Assembly (NCBI RefSeq): GCF_030010235.1
Contig: NZ_JASCRS010000003.1
Span: 124,001 to 188,000, forward strand
Origin: Leucobacter sp. UT-8R-CII-1-4
GTDB taxonomy: Bacteria > Actinomycetota > Actinomycetes > Actinomycetales > Microbacteriaceae
Length of the DNA: 64,000 bases
Direction: 5' to 3'
The notes under the pieces were generated by a model that was not told the DNA's origin, did no database searches, and saw nothing but the letters and a program-made list of their open reading frames with translations. Position 1 is the stretch's first letter, and each line of letters starts with the position of its first letter. This document shows positions 8,486-15,604 of this stretch, piece by piece. Position numbers and translations under genes: made by a program.

Positions 8486-10138
8486 ATGGCAATGTCGCCA
8501 TCGGCACACCCGGTCGAACTCGCACCGTCAGCTCATATTGATGACTTTTGCCGACGCAACCTACCTGAACGCGATAGCTGGCCAGAACTAATCTTTGATT
8601 TGCCAGAGTTGCAGTACCCGGATCGTCTGAATGCCGGTGTTGAGTTGCTCGATCGTGTTGCCGAAACCTTTGGCGAAGACCGGCCAGCCTTGCGTGGCCA
8701 GCACGGAGCCATTTGGACATATGGCCAATTGCGCGACACCTCGAATCGTATCGCTCGAGCACTTACCGATCACTACGGGATTGTGCCGGGAAACCGCGTA
8801 TTGTTGCGCGGGCCGAACAACCCTTGGCTGGTGGCTTGCTGGTTTGGCGTGCTCAAGGCGGGGGCGGTTGCTGTCACCACAATGCCAATGCTGCGCGCGC
8901 GTGAGCTTGAGGCGATTTGTGAGGTGGCTGAAATCTCTTTTGCATTGAGTGATCATCGCTACCTCGAAGAGATAGAGCAGGTTCCCGTCTCGGGACTGCG
9001 GGTGGTGTCGTTTGGTGACGACGACCCGAGCCTTGCTGGGATCGGTGCCGCCATTGCCGGGCTACCTGCCGAGTATGACGCGATTGACACCGCCGCTGAC
9101 GATGTGGCACTGCTGGCATTTACTTCTGGCACCACTGGTCGGCCAAAGGCCACCATGCATTTTCACCGAGACTTACTTGCGATTGCCGACACGTTCTCGG
9201 CAAAAGTTTTGCGACCGCACGCTGAAGATGTGTTTGTGGGTACTCCGCCGATTGCGTTTACCTTTGGGCTTGGTGGCGCGGTGGTCTTTCCGCTCAGGGC
9301 AGGGGCTTCGGTGCTGCTGCTTGAAGTCGCTCCCCCGCTGGTGCTGGCGGATTTGATTGCCGAGCACGGTGTCACGATTTGCCTCACCGCTCCGACGGCC
9401 TACAAGGCCATGATTGCGGGTGGCAAGATTGGCGAGTTGGCCGGGCTACGCCGAGCGGTCTCTGCCGGTGAACACTTGCCTGCTTCAACTTGGCATGCTG
9501 TAAAAAATGCGACTGGAATTTCAGTTATTGATGGCATCGGATCTACCGAGATGCTGCACGTATTCGCTTCGGCGGCTGACGATGAGATTCGGCCAGGATC
9601 AACAGGCCGAGCAGTGCCTGGATTTGTGGTTGATGTTCTTGATGACGAGGGCGAACGGGCAGAGACCGGTGTTCCCGGCCGCCTTGCCGTGAAAGGCCCA
9701 ACCGGCTGCAGATATCTTGGCGGGTATCGGCAGGAGGTCTACGTGCAGAATGGCTGGAACCTCACTGGTGACATCTATATACGGGATGCCGAGGGGTATC
9801 TCTGGTCGCAGGGGCGCAACGACGACATAATTGTCTCTGCCGGGTACAACATTGCTGGCTACGAAGTGGAAGAAGCGCTACTGACCCACTCCGCGGTACT
9901 TGAGTGTTGCGTGGTTGGCGCCCCAGATGCCGCTCGCGGCACCATCGTCTCGGCCGCTGTGGTGCTCAGAGAAGGTGTGGTTGAGAGTGACGAGCTCGTG
10001 CGCGAATTGCAAGACCACGTGAAGCGTGAGATTGCACCGTATAAATACCCGCGGCGGATCAGCTTCGTGAATGAGCTACCGAAAACAACGACGGGCAAGA
10101 TCCAGCGGTTCCGACTCAGAGACAGCTATTTGGAATAG
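8486..10138 (+). CDS. Aryl-CoA ligase (2-aminobenzoate-CoA or benzoate-CoA ligase type)
   Basis: ANL-superfamily acyl-CoA synthetase of 550 residues that would make an aromatic acyl-CoA from acid, ATP and CoA. The AMP-binding P-loop TSGTTGRPK is at about 213-221. The middle motif is IDGIGSTEML, the hinge region is LWSQGRNDDIIVSAGYNI, and the catalytic C-terminal lysine lies in PKTTTGKIQRF. The N-terminal region (NLPERDSWPELIF) and the DGIGSTEM motif are of the benzoate/2-aminobenzoate ligase type. I chose ATG 8486 because GGAGG (8476-8480) precedes it by 5 bases; upstream TTG 8474 is unlikely. The bifunctional monooxygenase at 15605 points to 2-aminobenzoate (anthranilate) or salicylate as substrate. 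Confidence 0.85.
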   Translation: MAMSPSAHPVELAPSAHIDDFCRRNLPERDSWPELIFDLPELQYPDRLNAGVELLDRVAETFGEDRPALRGQHGAIWTYGQLRDTSNRIARALTDHYGIVPGNRVLLRGPNNPWLVACWFGVLKAGAVAVTTMPMLRARELEAICEVAEISFALSDHRYLEEIEQVPVSGLRVVSFGDDDPSLAGIGAAIAGLPAEYDAIDTAADDVALLAFTSGTTGRPKATMHFHRDLLAIADTFSAKVLRPHAEDVFVGTPPIAFTFGLGGAVVFPLRAGASVLLLEVAPPLVLADLIAEHGVTICLTAPTAYKAMIAGGKIGELAGLRRAVSAGEHLPASTWHAVKNATGISVIDGIGSTEMLHVFASAADDEIRPGSTGRAVPGFVVDVLDDEGERAETGVPGRLAVKGPTGCRYLGGYRQEVYVQNGWNLTGDIYIRDAEGYLWSQGRNDDIIVSAGYNIAGYEVEEALLTHSAVLECCVVGAPDAARGTIVSAAVVLREGVVESDELVRELQDHVKREIAPYKYPRRISFVNELPKTTTGKIQRFRLRDSYLE

Positions 10139-10150
10139 AACACCAAAGAG

Positions 10151-10190
10151 AAACTTCCAAACAATAGGCCGTATTTTCTGGAAGTTTTTG
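10151..10190 (+). terminator. Terminator after aryl-CoA ligase
   Basis: Nine-base stem AAACTTCCA (10151-10159) / TGGAAGTTT (10179-10187) followed by a T-run. The loop of 19 bases is longer than usual. Confidence 0.5.
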
Positions 10191-10295
10191 GTCAAATGTC
10201 CTGATCAGAAGCTATAATTTCGGCGCCTGAAATTAATTGCCGGATTGCGAACGCTCTCTAGAGGCAAAGCGTGCGGATGTGATGGTATACCGTCC

Positions 10296-12035
10296 ATGAG
10301 TAAAAAGTTCATTCGTACTGTTGTGTCCATTTTTGGGGGTGCAGCGGTACTGGCGACGGCCTTGGTCGCGCCAGCCGCCTTTGCAACCGAGATCCTGCCG
10401 GGTGTTCCACTAAACATTTCGGTCACCGAAGACCTGAACTGCGCTGTTGTCTACGACAATGAAGACCACGGCGCCTACTACGACGACACGGCTTGCGGAA
10501 CTTTCGTTACGGTATTTGATCCCAACGACGCAACGAGTTGGGAAACTTTCGGGCCTGCCTATGTGCCGGCGGGACCAGACGTCACGGCGTACACCATTGT
10601 TTCGCAGACGCCAATGAGTGGCACCGGATCCAGCGGCGATCCCTTTACTGTGACTACGGTTGTTGAACTCGGCACTACCGGGCTGTCACTGACTCAGGTG
10701 GACACCTATGTCGATGGTGATGAAGAGTGGGAAACCACCATCACGATCGAATCAGACAGTAATGTGGCACTCGATCCGCTCGATGTCATTGTCTATCGCG
10801 CGGCCGACTGCTATTTCGGCGATGACGACTCAGGCCGAGGCGCGCTCGTTCAAGGAGAAGCTCCGATGTGTGTCGGCGGCGCAGATACCGAAGACCCCAC
10901 TAGGCTGATCGGATTCTGGCCACGCACGCCCGGCAGCAACTACGTTACTGACAGCTACTCAAACGTCTGGGATGTAATTGACAGTGGTTTGCCGTTCCCT
11001 GACTACATCATGACCGGCGAGGACGACAACACTACAGGTCTGAGTTGGAATCTGACGGTGCACCCAGGTGGCAGCGAAACCATATCCCTTTCGAACATTC
11101 TCTCGCCGAGCGGCACGCACATTCTGAATCTCACCGCGGTCGCTGATTCACCAATGGCCCGCTTCAACTCGTCAAACGGATACACCGTAAAGATCAGCAA
11201 CCCGGGGCTTGTGAGCGACGACATTGACACGCTGACTGTCACTTTGCCAGAGGGATTCGCATACACCGCGGGAAGCACCACCGGGGCTACAACGGGAGAA
11301 CCCGCTATCACGACAAATAGTGATGGTCAGCAGGTGCTTACGTGGAGCGGCCCGTTCGCTGTGCAGCAAACTGCAAGCACGAGCGTGCACTTCAACGTCA
11401 CCACCGGACCAGACGAAGGCTTCTGGTACATCGATGTCGAAGGAACTTCGTCAAGCTTCGCTGTTGTTTCAGCTTTGCAAACCGCTGAGATTGAGTTGGG
11501 AGACTTTGCAACCCTTAGTGCAGTAGCTGATTCAGCAACTTCGATTCCAGGCGCCATGAACGGCTACTCGCTCAATGTGCCCGAATTTACCTCGGTATGC
11601 GAACTCGGAACCTACTCAGTGATTCTGCCCGATGAGTTCACGTATGTCACCGGTTCGAGCACCGGCGCAACCACAGATGATCCTGATGTTGACGGGAGTG
11701 AGTTGTATTGGGATCTTTCAGGCGCGACTGACTGCGATCTGCCGGCAAGTCTGCACTTCAATGTGATTGTCGGAGCAACTGAAGGAGTATTCACAATTGA
11801 CGCTTCGGCGGAGTCGATTGACGATGTCATTCGAATCATTGGTGTGCTTAATGGCGCTCCGATCACCGTGAGCGCAGGGTCAGATCCGGACCCAGGCCCG
11901 GGCCCTGGCCCCAGTGACTCACTAGCGAACACTGGCTCAGGTGATCCGGTGCTTGTTTTCGGTATTGGCTTTGGCGTCATTGCCCTTGGTAGCGCAATAC
12001 TGCTGGCAAGCGCACGTCGACGCCAGTCACTCTAG
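10296..12035 (+). CDS. Cell-wall-anchored surface protein with LAXTG sorting signal
   Basis: The 579-residue product has a signal peptide (KKFIRT, a hydrophobic core to about residue 25, then an ALA-type end ...AAFATE), a long acidic, Thr/Ser-rich extracellular part, a Pro-Gly linker, and a sorting signal LANTG at about 543-547 followed by a hydrophobic helix and ARRRQSL. LAXTG is the class recognised by actinobacterial class E sortases. Two related modules, about 280-400 and 410-520, share the pattern AYTAGSTTGATTGEP / TYVTGSSTGATTDDP and HFNV, as in DUF11-like beta-sandwich repeats. I chose ATG 10296 because the signal peptide starts there. No clear Shine-Dalgarno is seen. TATAAT at 10213-10218 may be the -10 box. 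It is flanked by terminators and is unrelated in type to the catabolic genes around it. Function unknown, probably adhesion or surface structure. Confidence 0.8.
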   Translation: MSKKFIRTVVSIFGGAAVLATALVAPAAFATEILPGVPLNISVTEDLNCAVVYDNEDHGAYYDDTACGTFVTVFDPNDATSWETFGPAYVPAGPDVTAYTIVSQTPMSGTGSSGDPFTVTTVVELGTTGLSLTQVDTYVDGDEEWETTITIESDSNVALDPLDVIVYRAADCYFGDDDSGRGALVQGEAPMCVGGADTEDPTRLIGFWPRTPGSNYVTDSYSNVWDVIDSGLPFPDYIMTGEDDNTTGLSWNLTVHPGGSETISLSNILSPSGTHILNLTAVADSPMARFNSSNGYTVKISNPGLVSDDIDTLTVTLPEGFAYTAGSTTGATTGEPAITTNSDGQQVLTWSGPFAVQQTASTSVHFNVTTGPDEGFWYIDVEGTSSSFAVVSALQTAEIELGDFATLSAVADSATSIPGAMNGYSLNVPEFTSVCELGTYSVILPDEFTYVTGSSTGATTDDPDVDGSELYWDLSGATDCDLPASLHFNVIVGATEGVFTIDASAESIDDVIRIIGVLNGAPITVSAGSDPDPGPGPGPSDSLANTGSGDPVLVFGIGFGVIALGSAILLASARRRQSL

Positions 12036-12053
12036 TAGGTAGTTAGTGAGCGC

Positions 12054-12106
12054 AGCAGTGCGCCCCACCCGTCTCGAAAGGCTCGATGGGTGGGGCGCAC
12101 TGCTGT
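12054..12106. terminator. Strong bidirectional terminator between surface protein and PaaX gene
   Basis: An 18-bp perfect stem, CAGCAGTGCGCCCCACCC (12054-12071) pairing with 12089-12106, followed on the plus strand by TTTCCTT. It separates two convergent genes. Confidence 0.9.
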
Positions 12107-12140
12107 TTCCTTGTGCGTTATGACAAGCACAGTGGATGAA

Positions 12141-12968
12141 CTAGCGGGGGGCGTCGACCACGCTTCGCACGTACTCGAGAGCAGGCGCCTCAAGCGTTTC
12201 AACTACCCGCTCAAGCAATTGCACGGCGTCATCACCGGCCCAATCCTCGCGCAGCAACTCGCGCGGCAAGCCGGGGTCACGCATTGGCAAAACACGCCAA
12301 TCGTCAAGTACTCGCATGTACTGCACAAATGCAATGCGCGGCGAAACCTGGGCACCGTGCTCAGCGATAAGGGAGTCAAAGTCATGCTGATGTGTTGCGA
12401 CAAACTCGCGATAGCGCTCATGGATCTCGTCAAGGTCCCAGCTCTCGCGAACCATTTTGGCGATGTCTTGACCGCCCTCATGAGTGCCTACAAAAATTGC
12501 AGTGTTCTCACTCAGGCCCAGTGTCTCAACAAGCTCGCTGGCCTCGACTGTCATTCGCGCGGGAGCGATCCAGGTTCCTGATCCAACGTTGCCAAAGCCA
12601 AGCGCCATAAGGCGTGAGCGAAGCAGGTGACGCTTGGCACGCTGCGCTTCTGGCAGAGAAAAGCTCGTGATGCACCAGCCATCTTCGAGAAGCGCAGGCT
12701 GGCGGGAGTGCCAGATGACCCGGTCACCAGCCTCAAGCGCGGCGCGCGCCTCATCTGTGAGGGTGTAGCCAATACGTGTGTTGCGCCGCTCAGCCTCGAG
12801 CCAGGAACGCTTTTTGAGTCGCGAGACCGCTGTACGCACGCTTGAATCATCAATATCAAGAGCGCCAAGTAGGGTCACGATGCCACTGATTGGCAACCAG
12901 TCGTCAGTACGCCTGGCGAAACCGCCGAGCAGTGTGACGAGCAGAGTGTGCGAGCCACCGCTTGCCAT
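12141..12968 (-). CDS. PaaX-family transcriptional regulator
   Basis: About 275 residues from the preferred start. There is an N-terminal winged helix (SHTLLVTLLGGF...SSVRTAVSRLKKRSWL), a middle PaaX domain, and the C-terminal PaaX module with FVQYMRVLDDWRVLPMRDP. PaaX proteins repress phenylacetate and other aromatic-acid operons and are released by the aryl-CoA thioester. That fits an island that begins with an aryl-CoA ligase. I prefer ATG at 12968, which follows AAAGGGAAAGG at a good distance, over ATG at 13001. The segment just upstream carries the palindrome AGTGATC-AAG-GATCACT. RidA is upstream on the same strand. Confidence 0.88.
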   Translation of the reverse strand: MASGGSHTLLVTLLGGFARRTDDWLPISGIVTLLGALDIDDSSVRTAVSRLKKRSWLEAERRNTRIGYTLTDEARAALEAGDRVIWHSRQPALLEDGWCITSFSLPEAQRAKRHLLRSRLMALGFGNVGSGTWIAPARMTVEASELVETLGLSENTAIFVGTHEGGQDIAKMVRESWDLDEIHERYREFVATHQHDFDSLIAEHGAQVSPRIAFVQYMRVLDDWRVLPMRDPGLPRELLREDWAGDDAVQLLERVVETLEAPALEYVRSVVDAPR

Positions 12969-13008
12969 GCGAGAGCCTTTCCCTTTGCGATCTGGCGTCA
13001 TTGACGTA

Positions 13009-13025
13009 AGTGATCAAGGATCACT
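13009..13025. promoter_or_regulatory. Palindrome upstream of the PaaX-like gene
   Basis: Perfect inverted repeat AGTGATC-AAG-GATCACT, immediately next to TTGACGTAAG. Position suits autoregulation of the PaaX-like gene. It does not match the GTCACAGAAT element before the ligase and FAH genes, so the regulator responsible is uncertain. Confidence 0.4.
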
Positions 13026-13109
13026 GCGCCGCGCACCAAGGCTATCGTGCCGGGTGTGCCGCAAGCCGAATTGATTGCGGGTTGCGGCCGTTCACGCCGA
13101 GGCGAAGAC

Positions 13110-13517
13110 TTAGTATTTGACCTCGTCGGCAATGTAGGCGACCGCTTGCACTTCGATCAAAGCTTCTGGCTGCCAGAGTCTGGTCACGCCAATGCCCGCC
13201 ATTGCGGGGTACTCGGTGCCAGCCATTTCGCGCCACTTTGCCCCGATTGCCTTACCGTTGCGCTGATAGTCGTCGACATCGGTCAGATAAATGGTGACAT
13301 CAATAAGGTCGCTTGGTTGGCCGCCAGCGTGGCGCAGGGTAGCCAGCACATTGCCGAAAGCCTGCTCAAACTGTTCCAAAATGCCACCGGGCACAATCTT
13401 GTAGTTCGCGTCGAGGGCGGTTTGGCCACCGAGATACACAAAGGGGCCTGCCTTCACTCCGTGCGCAAAGCCAATCGGCGATACCAATTCTGGTGGGTTC
13501 ACAATGATGCGGGACAT
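13110..13517 (-). CDS. RidA/YjgF-family protein, atypical active site
   Basis: A 135-residue protein with the RidA fold signatures (GPFVYLGGQTALDAN near the start; QFEQAFGNVLATLRHAG in the middle). RidA members hydrolyse enamines/imines; others are aminomuconate deaminases or related catabolic enzymes. In archetypal RidA the sequence PARSxVEV supplies the catalytic arginine; here it reads PAMAGIGV, so that arginine is absent, while the later EVQA replaces the usual EIEA. This suggests a specialised catabolic member rather than the general housekeeping deaminase. It is divergent from the FAH gene across a 226-bp region and lies in the island predicted to handle an amino-aromatic. That context supports a role on an enamine intermediate. 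Confidence 0.85.
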   Translation of the reverse strand: MSRIIVNPPELVSPIGFAHGVKAGPFVYLGGQTALDANYKIVPGGILEQFEQAFGNVLATLRHAGGQPSDLIDVTIYLTDVDDYQRNGKAIGAKWREMAGTEYPAMAGIGVTRLWQPEALIEVQAVAYIADEVKY

Positions 13518-13633
13518 GGTGCCTCTTTCGGTGGGGTTGAGTCTCGTGCCTTGATGAATCAGTTCTGCACGTCACTGTGCGGTGCCGATCCAACGCTGAC
13601 CTATAAAGATCGCGAATTCAAATATGTTTCAAT

Positions 13634-13681
13634 ATTGTGACGTTCGCGTCTATTCTGTCATACTATGGTCATTCTGTGACG
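13634..13681 (+). promoter_or_regulatory. Promoter/operator region of the FAH-thioesterase-monooxygenase operon
   Basis: TTGTGA (13635-13640), 18 bases, then CATACT (13659-13664) is a plausible promoter. Two related elements flank it: ATTGTGACG (13634-13642) over the -35 and ATTCTGTGACG (13671-13681) just downstream of the -10. The second repeats, in opposite orientation, the element inside the ligase promoter spacer. This links the two transcription units to a common regulator. Confidence 0.5.
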
Positions 13682-13743
13682 AATGGAAGCCCCCTACTCA
13701 CCCAGGCGGCACCCTGGCTGACCAGATTTCCAAAGGAGCAAAG

Positions 13744-14607
13744 ATGCGCTTGGCAACAGTTCGAACCCCACACGGCACCCGTGCTGCCGTGCAACGGGAC
13801 AGCACCTGGGTGCTACTCAAAGACAACAATCTCAGCTCACTTTTCAGTCACGCTGACTGGCGCAGCCAGGCAGAAAAAGCGCTCGGCGAAACAGAGCATG
13901 AAGACATTCAGCTTGCTGACGCCGAACTGCACACTCCCCTGCCCAACGCAGCAAAAATCGTGTGCTGCGGACTCAACTACCGTGACCACATTGTCGAAAC
14001 CGGACGCGACGTGCCCGAGTACCCCACGCTTTTTGCGAAGTATGCAGACACCCAGATCGGGCCTAACGACCAGATTGAGGTTGGTGACGATTCAATTCAG
14101 GTTGATTGGGAAGCTGAGCTGGCAGTGATCGTTGGATCGCCCATTCGCCGGGCAACACGAGCACAGGCAACGGCAGCGATTCTCGGATACACCGTCGCCA
14201 ATGATGTTTCTTATCGCGACTGGCAGGGCCGCACGCTGCAATGGTTTCAAGGCAAGGCTTGGGCCGAAACCACACCAATCGGCCCCGTCGTCGTGACAGC
14301 CGATGAGCTTGATCCCGCGGCAGGGCTTGAGATCAAGAGCGAGATTGACGGGGTGGTGATGCAGCAGAGCAACACTAGAGAACTTGTCTTTGACGCGGCA
14401 GACCTCGTCGCATATGTCTCGCAATTCACACCGCTCGCCCCAGGAGACATCGTGCTCACCGGTACTCCCGGTGGCGTGGGCCTTGGCATGCGACCCCAAC
14501 GATGGCTGCAGCACGGCGAAGTCTTGCGCACATCAATTGAAGGCATAGGCGAATTACGCAATCGCATCAGCATGAGCACCACACACGAAGGCGAGAACCA
14601 GTCGTGA
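13744..14607 (+). CDS. Fumarylacetoacetate hydrolase (FAH) family enzyme
   Basis: The 287-residue product has the FAH catalytic domain: CCGLNYRDH at about 77-85, PTLFAKYADTQIGPND, and the metal-binding VDWEAELAVIVGSP. The C-terminal part has LVFDAADLVAYVSQFTPLAPGDIVLTGTPGGVG, the usual end of the family. Members hydrolyse C-C bonds of 1,3-diketo acids (fumarylpyruvate, acylpyruvates) or act as hydratases/decarboxylases in meta-cleavage routes. ATG 13744 is preceded by AAAGGAG at normal spacing. The first gene of a three-gene operon, it overlaps the thioesterase gene by 4 bp. In this context it should open or shorten the ring-derived skeleton. Confidence 0.88.
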   Translation: MRLATVRTPHGTRAAVQRDSTWVLLKDNNLSSLFSHADWRSQAEKALGETEHEDIQLADAELHTPLPNAAKIVCCGLNYRDHIVETGRDVPEYPTLFAKYADTQIGPNDQIEVGDDSIQVDWEAELAVIVGSPIRRATRAQATAAILGYTVANDVSYRDWQGRTLQWFQGKAWAETTPIGPVVVTADELDPAAGLEIKSEIDGVVMQQSNTRELVFDAADLVAYVSQFTPLAPGDIVLTGTPGGVGLGMRPQRWLQHGEVLRTSIEGIGELRNRISMSTTHEGENQS

Positions 14608-15512
14608 ACGACCAGCACAACTCTGACAACATCAACCTTATTAATAAGCAAGACAGCAGCCGGTTTCTTGCTGCGATCCAACTGCAAGAGACTGAGGCCG
14701 AACACCTTGATCGCGCGTTCCTGGTTACCCCGCAGTACGTACCGTGGCCTAAAGCCTACGGCGGCGACTCAGTGGCGCAAGCGGCAGCGGCAGCAATTGC
14801 GACGATCGGCGACGACCGCACCCTGCACTCACTGCACAGTGCTTTCCTGAGGCCCGTTGAAATCAGCACACCGGTTCGCTACGAAGTCGAACTCTTGCGT
14901 GACGGCCGAGGTTATTCAACCAGGCATGTGCGTGGCTATCAGCACGGCAAAGCAGTGTTCATGTGCACCGCCTCATTTCAAGTGCCAGAGACAGGGCCGA
15001 TCCTCGGCCCCAACATGCCTGAAGTGCCGGCGCCAGAAGAACTGCCCAGCTCTGCCGAATACCTTGCAGCCAACCCAAGTGGGCGCGACGAGGCCGACGA
15101 CTATTGGGCTCATGGACGCAGCTTTGACATTCGACACATACCTGGACCGCTCTACACGCGCATCGACGGCCTCGAAGCCGAGCATCGCGGAGTTTGGGTG
15201 CGCGCATTCACCGCTTTGCCAGATGAGCCACGCGTGCACCAGCTCGCAGTGAGCTACGTCTGCGATTACACGATTCTTGAGCCATCGCTTCGCGATTTGG
15301 GCACGCACTGGTCGGCACCTGGCTTAGTCACAGCGAGCCTTGACCACGCGATGTGGTTTCACCAACCAGCCCGTGCCGATGAGTGGCTGCTGTATCTGCA
15401 GGAGTCAGCAGGTGTGCAAAGTGGGCGGGGTCTAAACCTCGGACGATTCTTTGCCCGTGATGGTGTTCTCGTCGCCACAGTCATGCAGGAAGGCCTGCTT
15501 CGGCAGGGATAA
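14604..15512 (+). CDS. Acyl-CoA thioesterase II (TesB-like)
   Basis: Double-hotdog thioesterase of 302 residues. Typical motifs are the YGGDSVAQA region near residue 50, the TRHVRGYQHGKAVFMCTASFQ segment typical of the first hotdog, and the C-terminal SLDHAMWFH together with SGRGLNLGRFFARDGVLVATVMQEGLLR. Its GTG start overlaps the FAH stop codon, indicating translational coupling. TesB proteins hydrolyse acyl-CoA esters; in this operon a likely substrate is the hydroxylated aryl-CoA or a ring-opened CoA ester made by the neighbouring enzymes. That assignment is contextual, since TesB family members are promiscuous. Confidence 0.9.
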   Translation: MNDQHNSDNINLINKQDSSRFLAAIQLQETEAEHLDRAFLVTPQYVPWPKAYGGDSVAQAAAAAIATIGDDRTLHSLHSAFLRPVEISTPVRYEVELLRDGRGYSTRHVRGYQHGKAVFMCTASFQVPETGPILGPNMPEVPAPEELPSSAEYLAANPSGRDEADDYWAHGRSFDIRHIPGPLYTRIDGLEAEHRGVWVRAFTALPDEPRVHQLAVSYVCDYTILEPSLRDLGTHWSAPGLVTASLDHAMWFHQPARADEWLLYLQESAGVQSGRGLNLGRFFARDGVLVATVMQEGLLRQG

Positions 15513-15604
15513 ACAGTAAAAATCACTGCGAATCAGGGGTGATTCGTTTGAAAACGTTCGACCGCAACGGAGCGGCACCGAACCACAGAAATAAAGGAAC
15601 TGAA

